Assembly (NCBI GenBank): GCA_023381535.1
Contig: JAMCSN010000023.1
Location: 1 to 7,270, forward strand
From: Bacteroidota bacterium
GTDB taxonomy: Bacteria; Bacteroidota; Ignavibacteria; Ignavibacteriales; Melioribacteraceae
Direction: 5' to 3'
DNA length: 7,270 nucleotides
How positions within the stretch are numbered: position 1 is the stretch's first letter; each line of letters begins with the position of its first letter. Of the stretch, positions 1 through 6,400 are shown piece after piece. The notes beneath the pieces were generated by a model that was not told the origin of the DNA, did not search any database, and saw only the letters and a list, made by a program, of their open reading frames with translations. The position numbers were made by a program, and so were the translations under genes.

Positions 1-71
1 TCACCGAGTTGATTGATGTTATTGACGGCAACGACAAGGACCAAACGCAGATAAGTGAGCCGGAACAATGA
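1..71 (+). CDS. Probable ExbB/TolQ-family proton channel, C-terminal tail only (partial)
   Basis: Codons read in phase from base 3 give an open frame of 22 residues (TELIDVIDGN... ending SEPEQ) that stops at TGA 69-71. The stop overlaps the exbD start by four bases (ATGA), the usual sign of translational coupling. The tail is hydrophilic and acidic, as cytoplasmic C-termini of MotA/TolQ/ExbB proteins often are. No membrane segment or diagnostic motif lies inside the window, so the family call rests on the ExbD and TonB genes directly downstream, which normally follow an exbB gene. The frame being coding is likely. The exact identity is inference. Confidence 0.65.
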   Translation, partial: TELIDVIDGNDKDQTQISEPEQ

Positions 72-469
72 AATTTGAGACCAAGCTGAAAACTGTAAGT
101 TCGTTCAACGTAGGCGCACTTGTTAATCTTGTGATGTTGTTGCTGATGTTTTTCTTTATGACGTCAAATTTTCTTTCACAGCCGGGTGTCAGTGTAAATA
201 TATACCGCACCATTATTGATGATAAAAAAGATTTGCCGAAAGCTTTGATGATGATTGATGAACGTGGGAAGATGTATTTGGGTTTTGACGAGGTCAACTT
301 TTCCAATCTTGCTAATAAAGTATCGGCGCTGAAACAAAATGTTCAAAACGATTTTACAATTCGTGTGGATAAGTCCGTGAAGATCGGTTTAATTGCCAGA
401 CTTGTTGAGACGCTTAAAACTGCCGGAATAAAAAAAATAAATTTGCAAACTGATTCGTTAACATTCTAA
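68..469 (+). CDS. exbD: ExbD/TolR-family biopolymer transport protein, with Asn at the proton-carrying position
   Basis: This 133-residue protein has normal ExbD length and layout: a short cytoplasmic N-terminus, one membrane helix (about residues 13-35) and a periplasmic domain (about 56-133) ending in the typical 'RVDK...LVETLKTAGIKKINLQTD' pattern. ExbD works with ExbB to convert the inner-membrane proton gradient into movement of TonB. The family start of the helix, NVTP(F/L)IDV, here reads NVGALVNL: Asn14 is kept, Thr-Pro becomes Gly-Ala, and the proton-carrying Asp (Asp25 in E. coli ExbD) becomes Asn20, codon AAT at 125-127. No acidic residue occurs between Glu4 and Asp51. The ATG overlaps the upstream stop and has only a weak purine stretch (AAGTGAG) before it. 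Family assignment is firm. Whether it still couples protons is open, and it may act as a second, non-canonical ExbD subunit. Confidence 0.9.
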   Translation: MKFETKLKTVSSFNVGALVNLVMLLLMFFFMTSNFLSQPGVSVNIYRTIIDDKKDLPKALMMIDERGKMYLGFDEVNFSNLANKVSALKQNVQNDFTIRVDKSVKIGLIARLVETLKTAGIKKINLQTDSLTF

Positions 470-470
470 A

Positions 471-1169
471 ATGTTTTTCAAAGAACCAAAAAAAATATCT
501 TATCTTTTCTCAATATCCGTTCATGCAATCTTTGCGCTCTGGCTGGTTTTCACTAGTATCGGAGCCAACAACCAGCAGGAAGACTATCTTCTGGTTGGGT
601 TCGGTCCCGGTTTCGGAATGGGCGGCGGCGCAGCGGGTCAAGGTGATCAGCCCGGCAGCGGCGGATTAACGCCTGAAACACCTCCGGAGAAAAAAGTTGA
701 AGACAAGAAAGTTGACCTTCCAAAATCCGATCAGTTGAAAGATGAGGACGCGATTGCTAGTCCTTCGAAGAAAAAAAATGAAGACGAAATTTTAACCAGC
801 AAAGTGAAACCGCTTTTCAAAAGCAACAACAAAGGCGATGGTTTCGGTTACGGTCCAGAAGGAAACGGTACGGGCGGCGGCGGATTCGGTTTTGCATTAG
901 ATTTCGGCGGAAGGGGAGTTAGACGAATTTATAGTTACTCTTTGCCGGAATATCCCGAAGGTGTTTCAAAGGAAATTGATTTGCGACTTCGGTTTACAAT
1001 TCTGCCGGACGGCACTGTAAGCAATATCATCCCTTTGATTAAAGCCGATGCGAGACTTGAGATGACTGCGATAAATTCACTGCGTCAATGGCGTTTTGAA
1101 CCACTGCCTTCCAACGCAAAGCAGCTTGAACAAACTGTTGTGATTACTTTTCCGTATCGTCTGCAGTAA
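471..1169 (+). CDS. tonB: TonB-family energy transducer
   Basis: This 232-residue protein starts one base after the exbD stop (TAAAATG), without a visible ribosome site, so translation is probably coupled. An N-terminal anchor (about residues 9-30) carries Ser14-x3-His18, matching the Ser-x3-His face of the TonB membrane helix that contacts ExbB/ExbD. The periplasmic linker is unusual: instead of a Pro-rich rod it has a Gly-rich segment (43-65), a Lys/Glu/Asp-rich segment (69-117) and a second Gly-rich segment (122-149). The C-terminal domain (about 150-232) fits TonB_C: 'EYPEGV', 'LRFTILPDGTVSNI', 'INSLRQWRFEPLP' and 'VVITFPYRL'. In the family this domain binds the TonB box of outer-membrane receptors and transmits force from the ExbBD motor. 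Receptors and substrate are not in the window. Its last 26 bp overlap the convergent gene on the other strand. Confidence 0.9.
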   Translation: MFFKEPKKISYLFSISVHAIFALWLVFTSIGANNQQEDYLLVGFGPGFGMGGGAAGQGDQPGSGGLTPETPPEKKVEDKKVDLPKSDQLKDEDAIASPSKKKNEDEILTSKVKPLFKSNNKGDGFGYGPEGNGTGGGGFGFALDFGGRGVRRIYSYSLPEYPEGVSKEIDLRLRFTILPDGTVSNIIPLIKADARLEMTAINSLRQWRFEPLPSNAKQLEQTVVITFPYRLQ

Positions 1170-1455
1170 CTGTTTGTCCGGTCTTATCATCGTGGTAATA
1201 AAATTTGTAAAAAAAGTATTCTACGATTGAAAGAAGTGTAAGAGAAATTGTGTCGGAATCAAACTGAATCCCGAAACCTTTGCTGTCAATGAAAAGTTTT
1301 ACGACTGCTGTTGCAATCGACCATCCCACAGCGAACAAAACAATAATCAAAGCCAAATTTGTGAACGCCGAGGCAAGCGATTCATTCTGCCACTTTTTTG
1401 TGAAGATGACCAGTATGAAAATTAAATGTGCGCTGAAAATTAATGCCGAAATCAT
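1144..1455 (-). CDS. Small membrane protein of unknown function
   Basis: This 103-residue protein has two clear hydrophobic helices (about residues 2-19 and 31-55, the second containing 'LFAVGWSIATAVV') and a weaker aromatic one (about 70-87, 'SLTLLSIVEYFFYKFYY'), then a hydrophilic tail. I do not recognise a named family. It is preferred over the opposite-strand frame at 1280-1474 because it starts one base after the stop of the upstream minus-strand gene (TAA-A-ATG), shows ordered membrane segments and closes a tight operon. No Shine-Dalgarno is visible. Its 3' end overlaps the end of tonB by 26 bp in convergent orientation. Function is unknown, and the operon suggests a role shared with the DUF2085 protein. 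Confidence 0.72.
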   Translation of the reverse strand: MISALIFSAHLIFILVIFTKKWQNESLASAFTNLALIIVLFAVGWSIATAVVKLFIDSKGFGIQFDSDTISLTLLSIVEYFFYKFYYHDDKTGQTVTADDTEK

Positions 1456-1456
1456 T

Positions 1457-1972
1457 TTAGAAATTATTTTGTGAGTTATCGATTCTGCTGTTTATTATTT
1501 GAGAGCCTACCAACCCGCCGATAGCACCGAAGATCAAATTGATTATGAAATTATTTACCAGGATGGAAAGAGTATAAATCCAAGAGAACCCGGTTGCTAA
1601 AATTTCATTTCTCACATTTTGAAATAGATACAAAACCTCACGCTTAATGTCTTCAGTGATTGGGAAAGTATCAAGCATGCGCTGTAAATCCGGGAACGCA
1701 GCGATTATATCGTTCTGTCTTGTAATGAACGTAATAAAAATTTCAAACACGCTTCCGAAAATTGCTGCGAATATTCCGGTCATCAACCCTATATAAACAG
1801 CTTTCTTAGTTAGGATTCTTCCTATTGTATGATTTGCTTTCTGATCTAATATTAATGCTAAGAAAGCAGCTATAGGCATGATGAAGCAGCAAGAAAAACT
1901 TTTCACGAAAGGGACGATCTGAAGAACGCCCGCGCCAAAACCACAAACAATACTTGGTAAATATTTTTTCAC
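1457..1972 (-). CDS. Polytopic membrane protein of unknown function (GTG start)
   Basis: This 171-residue protein starts at GTG (1972-1970), overlapping the stop of the upstream DUF2085 gene in a GTGA arrangement. The next in-frame Met is at residue 32, inside a hydrophobic segment, so GTG is the sensible start. It has about four hydrophobic segments: roughly residues 7-24, 27-43 (with Cys28-Cys29, 'SCCFIMPIAAF'), 57-81 and 127-159. The last contains a Gly-rich 'FGAIGGLVG' stretch. A hydrophilic section with charged residues (about 84-122) lies between helices 3 and 4. I cannot assign a family by eye. DUF4199-like proteins have a comparable size and topology, but I see no motif to support that. 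Membrane location is well supported and function is not known. Confidence 0.8.
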   Translation of the reverse strand: MKKYLPSIVCGFGAGVLQIVPFVKSFSCCFIMPIAAFLALILDQKANHTIGRILTKKAVYIGLMTGIFAAIFGSVFEIFITFITRQNDIIAAFPDLQRMLDTFPITEDIKREVLYLFQNVRNEILATGFSWIYTLSILVNNFIINLIFGAIGGLVGSQIINSRIDNSQNNF

Positions 1973-2430
1973 GTTTTCCCGGAGTTTAATTCAACAAAAA
2001 GTTGACGCAATCCATTGTAAAGATATAAAAAACCGACTGAACCAAAAAGCAATCCCGTTGAAAAGGCAATTAATTTTGAATAACTATAAACATTGATCGT
2101 GTAAAGAAAAACATCCAGCAGCATTGGCGCAGAAAAAATCAGCAGAAGTTTGATGCCAAGACTTTTCTTGAAATTGAAAAATATCAGCACGATACTGCTT
2201 ATCAGCGAACCTAAGTAGATGCCAGTGCATCTTGCACAGACCATTGTTTCGTAGGTGCCGTTGGTGATCAGTTTCGTTTTTATTTGATGACAGACGAGCG
2301 AATAAGTTTTGTGTAAAAACGGTAGAGCTATGGTAATCTTATTATTGAAAGGAATGAGCCATTCGGAAAAAATTCCCAAGCACCAGATCAGCACAAGTAA
2401 CACGATCACCAATTTTATGGAAAGACGCAT
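1969..2430 (-). CDS. DUF2085 family membrane protein
   Basis: The 153-residue protein has hydrophobic segments near residues 5-26, 70-85, 91-110 and 117-138. It carries the two-part DUF2085 signature: Cys47-His48-Gln49 ('SLVCHQ'), then Cys65-Ala-Arg67-Cys68-Thr-Gly-Ile-Tyr-Leu-Gly ('VCARCTGIYLG'). The conserved Cys and His residues at a membrane edge look like a metal- or redox-type site, but the family's biochemical role is not established, so this is inference. The start lies 7 bp after the stop of the propeller gene, and the end overlaps the next gene by 4 bp, so it sits mid-operon. The family call is strong because both halves of the motif are intact and correctly spaced. Confidence 0.87.
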   Translation of the reverse strand: MRLSIKLVIVLLVLIWCLGIFSEWLIPFNNKITIALPFLHKTYSLVCHQIKTKLITNGTYETMVCARCTGIYLGSLISSIVLIFFNFKKSLGIKLLLIFSAPMLLDVFLYTINVYSYSKLIAFSTGLLFGSVGFLYLYNGLRQLFVELNSGKT

Positions 2431-2437
2431 AAGATGG

Positions 2438-3307
2438 TTATTCTGATTTCACGTAGTTGTAAATCAAAATGGAACTCTTGGTTAGAATATATAATTTCGA
2501 TCCGAACAAAAACGTATCCATAATTTCTTGGTCGAGTTTCGGGTTGAAAATGACGGGGTCAAAATTACCTTGTTCAAAATCGGAATTCGAAAAAACCGCT
2601 ATCTGAGATTTGCTGTTGACCGTGATCGATTGTGTTGTCGCGTTTATGTTTGTGGGCACGAACGGGAACTTAATTTTTTTGATCCCATTTCCAAATTGGT
2701 CGAACTCGATGATGTTCGGAGGATCTACCACAAGCAATTTTGCATCGCGCGTTATTGCGAAGTTCATCGGGTTGGATAATGAAAATGAACCGGCGTCGAA
2801 ACTGCCAATAGTCACCTGATACTCGCCGCGTATATTGAATTTCAGAATTCTATTGTTGTCGGAATCCAAAACAAAAAGATCGCCTTGATTCGAAACTGCT
2901 GAGCAAGTCGGGTAATTAAACACGTAACGTGAATCGGTTATGTTCTCAGCAGCGAGCTGTGATAAGAAATTTAAATCTTTGTCGAAAAATTGAACCCGGT
3001 TATTGTTCTTATCAGAGACATAAACATTTAGCGTTGTGGCAAAAACGTCTGTCGGGTTATCAAATGTGGATTGTTGCCAGCCGTATCCGCCGATGACCTT
3101 GATAACGTTTCCGAGAGTGTCAATCTTGATTAACTCGTTTGAGGATGTATCTGTTATAAAAATGTAACCCGCCGGACTGATTGAAAAAGATTTAGCATCT
3201 TTAAATGAGCCAATACTTCCGGATGAGATAAAGTTTTGTGCCTGACTTAAATTAGCACCGATCAATAGTAAAAATAACAGGTAATATTTTATTGCAGTTG
3301 CGCTCAT
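2438..3307 (-). CDS. Secreted NHL-repeat / six-bladed beta-propeller protein
   Basis: The 289-residue protein begins with a signal peptide: Lys7, a hydrophobic core about 8-20, and likely cleavage after Ser-Gln-Ala23. The mature part consists of blade-like NHL repeats of about 40 residues. The clearest are at about 80-118 ('FDNPTDV...VSDKNNNRVQFF'), 128-170 ('FNYPTC...LDSDNNRILKF') and 176-214 ('LSNPMNF...VVDPPNIIEF'). A first one lies near 33-77 ('SFSISPAGYIFITDTSSNEL'), and degenerate blades extend to the C-terminus. The repeated D-x-x-N-N-R pattern is typical of NHL turns. NHL propellers usually bind protein or carbohydrate partners, and no catalytic residue can be named here. No lipobox is present, so it should be periplasmic or released. 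It is the first gene of the minus-strand operon and diverges from the large lipoprotein gene. Confidence 0.85.
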   Translation of the reverse strand: MSATAIKYYLLFLLLIGANLSQAQNFISSGSIGSFKDAKSFSISPAGYIFITDTSSNELIKIDTLGNVIKVIGGYGWQQSTFDNPTDVFATTLNVYVSDKNNNRVQFFDKDLNFLSQLAAENITDSRYVFNYPTCSAVSNQGDLFVLDSDNNRILKFNIRGEYQVTIGSFDAGSFSLSNPMNFAITRDAKLLVVDPPNIIEFDQFGNGIKKIKFPFVPTNINATTQSITVNSKSQIAVFSNSDFEQGNFDPVIFNPKLDQEIMDTFLFGSKLYILTKSSILIYNYVKSE

Positions 3308-3366
3308 GTTTAGTTACTAACCCGATTTAAGCAGTGATCTTAGGCACAGTTTCTGAAAGAAATTCC

Positions 3367-3392
3367 TTAATAAAAATAAGAAATTTTATTAA
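3367..3392. repeat. Perfect 9-bp inverted repeat in the divergent promoter region
   Basis: TTAATAAAA (3367-3375) and TTTTATTAA (3384-3392) are exact reverse complements separated by 8 bp. The centre lies about 72 bp from the propeller gene start and 61 bp from the lipoprotein start, a plausible place for an operator read by a dimeric regulator of both directions. It contains only A and T, so chance in AT-rich spacer DNA is a real alternative. Confidence 0.4.
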
Positions 3393-3430
3393 CTTTACTT
3401 CAACTAGAATGTATGAACTAAATTTACAAC

Positions 3431-3436
3431 AGAGGA
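3431..3436 (+). promoter_or_regulatory. Ribosome binding site of the repeat lipoprotein
   Basis: AGAGGA lies four bases before the ATG at 3441 and is the only convincing Shine-Dalgarno match in the window. It fixes the start, which is also followed at once by a proper lipoprotein signal peptide. Confidence 0.65.
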
Positions 3437-3440
3437 ATCA

Positions 3441-6400
3441 ATGCAAAGAATATTAATATGCTGTTTGGTTAGTTTGTTAATTCTTTCCTCATGTAAGTTC
3501 AAAGAAAGCGTTACAACTCCCCAAACCCCCGGCTCAGGAGATACAGCCATCAAAGTTGTAACACCTAACGGAGCGGAAACTTTAGCAGAAGGTTCCAGTT
3601 ATCAGATTACATGGACAGGAACCGGAACTCTTTTAGTTCGCATTCAGTATTCGATTGACAACGGAACGAGTTGGTCTCTAGTAAAAGATAGTTTGAAGAA
3701 TACCGGTTTGTATAATTGGTTCCCGATTCCAAACACTGTTTCCAGTCAATGTCTTATTCAAGTATCCTCGCTTGATGGAGTAAGCAGCGACAGAAGCGAT
3801 AAAGTTTTTTCGATTGTGAAGAATTCGAATAAAAGTTTAAGAATTACATCTCCGGTTGGCGGAGAAACATGGCAGGCAGGCACTTCAGCACAGATTACAT
3901 GGTACAGTTCTGGTATTGATTCGGTGAAAATAGATTACACGATTGATAACGGTCAGAATTGGAATGTAATTTCTAATTCCACCAAGAACACAGGTATATA
4001 TTATTGGCAGCCGATACCTAATACACCAACGACGCTTGCAAAAGTAAGGATCAGAGATGCGCAAGACGGAGTAACGTCTTCCGAAAGTGCAACCCCGTTT
4101 CAAATTTTACCCGAGCAGTCTGCTAAAGTCATTTCGCCAAATGGCGGCGAGCAATGGTATGCGGGTTCAAGTAACAACATCACTTGGCAATCGACAAATG
4201 TTGCGAATGTAAAAATTGAATTCACAATTGACGGCGGAGCTACCTGGTCAACTATTGTTGCTAGCACGCCGAGTACTGGCGTCTATAGTTGGAATGGGAT
4301 ACCGAACGTCAGTTCGTTGCAGTGTAAGATTCGTATTAGCGATGCAAGCGACGGAATTCCAAGTGATATTTCGGATAATAATTTTACGATCACTACGCCC
4401 GGTAGTCAGTTGATAGCTGTAACCAGTCCTAATGGCGGAGAGACGTGGGCAGCGGGTACATCGCAAAACATTACATGGTCTGCAACAGGTATTACAAATG
4501 TTAAGATTGAATACACAATCAATAATGGAATAACTTGGAATACAATTACACCGAGTACACCAAGCACAGGTTTCTATACTTGGACGCAGTTGCCTAATAC
4601 TCCATCGACAAACTGCAAAATTCGTATTAGCGATGCACAAGACGGTTCTCCATCTGATGACAGTAATAATTTGTTTTCGATTTCACCAGCGCCGTCGATT
4701 GCCGTAACGTCACCAAATGGCGGTGAAGTTTGGACAAGCGGTACATCTCAGACTATAAAATATACCTCTGTGAACATTCCAAATGTGAAGATTGAATACA
4801 CAACCAATGGCGGCGCTAACTGGATAACAATTACAAACTTGACACCTAGCATTGGCGAATACACATGGGATAATATACCAGCGGCTAATTCGTACCAATG
4901 TAAAGTAAAAGTTAGCGATGCAATGTTTGGCAGTCCATCGGACATTTCGGACAATAATTTTACAATCACGAACCAACAAGCAAAGCAGCTTACTGTAACA
5001 AGTCCGAACGGAGGAGAGATGTGGGCTGCAGGATCAACCCAGAGTATAACTTGGTCTGCAATGGGTGTAACAGATGTAAAGATAGAGTACACACTCAACA
5101 ATGGAATAAATTGGAGTACGTTAGTATCAAGTACGCCAAGCACGGGATTTTACACTTGGTCACAATTACCAAGTACACCATCTACGAATTGTTTAATAAG
5201 AATAAGTGATGCTCAGGATCAGACAACCAGTGATGTAAGTGACAATTTATTTTCAATTACACCAGCTCCATCGGTTAAAGTAACCTCGCCAAACGGAGGG
5301 GAAGTATGGCAAAGCGGATCTCAGCAAACTATAACCTATACGTCAGAAAATATTGCGAATGTTAAGATTGAATATACTACAGACGGAGGAGCGAACTGGA
5401 CGACTTTGATTAACTCAACACCAAGTATTGGTGCTTTTACGTGGAACAATATTCCTAATTTGACGTCTTACCAATGCAAAGTGCGGGTGAGCGATGCCAT
5501 GTTTGGAAGTCCATCAGATATATCTGATAATAACTTTACAATCACCAACCAAATAGTCAAATCAATTACCTTAACGAGTCCTATCGGTGGCGAAATTTGG
5601 GATGCGGGCACCTCAAAGCAAATAACGTGGTCGGCCGTAGGTGTAACTGATGTTAAACTGGAGTTTAGCACTAACAATGGATTAACTTGGAATACTATAG
5701 AAAACTCGATTCCAAATACTGGATCTTACAGTTGGGCAGTTCCGAATACACAATCAACACAATGTAAAGTTAGAGTTAGTGATGTCAGCGGAAGTCCCTC
5801 GACAGTCAGCCCGAATACATTTACAATTAAACCTGTCGCATCAATTACGCTTATTGCTCCAAATGGGAATGAGGTAATAAGAGCGGGACAATCTTATAAC
5901 ATTACATGGACTGCTATTGGGATTGACAACGTTAAGATAGAATACACTACCAACAGCAGTTCCAGTTTAGTGGAGTGGAAAACAATTGTTTCAAGCACGC
6001 CTGCCGCTGCGGGCTCATACTCGTTTGGATTCCCTCAATCTTCGACGGATTGCAAGGTAAGAATTTCTGAAGCTGTTATTGGGTCACCTTCGGCAACAAG
6101 TGCTGGCACTTTTACGGTTTTGCCTAAAACTTCAATTACTGTATCATTTCCTAATGGTGGTGAGAGTTGGATACAGGGAGAGAAATATCAAATACAATGG
6201 AGTTCGGTAAATGTTGCAAAGGTTAAAATTGAATACACGTTAAATGATGGAACTGGTTGGACTACAATTGGTGAAAACTTAGACAATACAGGCTTCTACG
6301 ATTGGGTTGTACCCACAACTTTAGCATTGCCAACCACTACTGGAGGATTTATTGGATCTGAGCTTTGCAAGATCAGAGTATCTGAATACAACGCAGCCGA

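Larger units (their letters stand above)
3308..3440. promoter_or_regulatory. Divergent intergenic region holding the promoters of both flanking transcripts
   Basis: This 133-bp AT-rich gap separates the start of the minus-strand operon from the start of the repeat lipoprotein, so both promoters should lie here. On the plus strand TAGAAT (3405-3410) resembles a -10 box, but no convincing -35 lies 16-18 bp upstream. TAACTTTA (3390-3397) is one mismatch from the Bacteroidota -7 element TAnnTTTG, without a matching upstream TTTG. No clear promoter can be fixed on the minus strand. The region is supported by gene arrangement and the individual boxes are weak. Confidence 0.45.

Noticed and set aside
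19..306. Minus-strand open frame of 95 codons opposite exbD
   Set aside because: It lies inside a well-supported ExbD gene and has no recognisable domain or upstream signal.
1280..1474. Plus-strand open frame of 64 codons opposite the 103-residue membrane protein
   Set aside because: The minus-strand frame has operon spacing and ordered membrane helices. This one has no ribosome site and would cross the junction of two coupled genes.
2528..2819. Two overlapping plus-strand frames (2528-2779 and 2610-2819)
   Set aside because: They sit opposite the NHL propeller gene, overlap each other in different frames and show no domain.
3885..5677. Several antisense and out-of-frame open frames (3885-4103, 4216-4413, 4248-4640, 4710-4979, 4748-5143, 5021-5209, 5468-5677)
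   Set aside because: They recur because the sense gene is repetitive. Their sequences mirror the repeats and they have no independent coding evidence.
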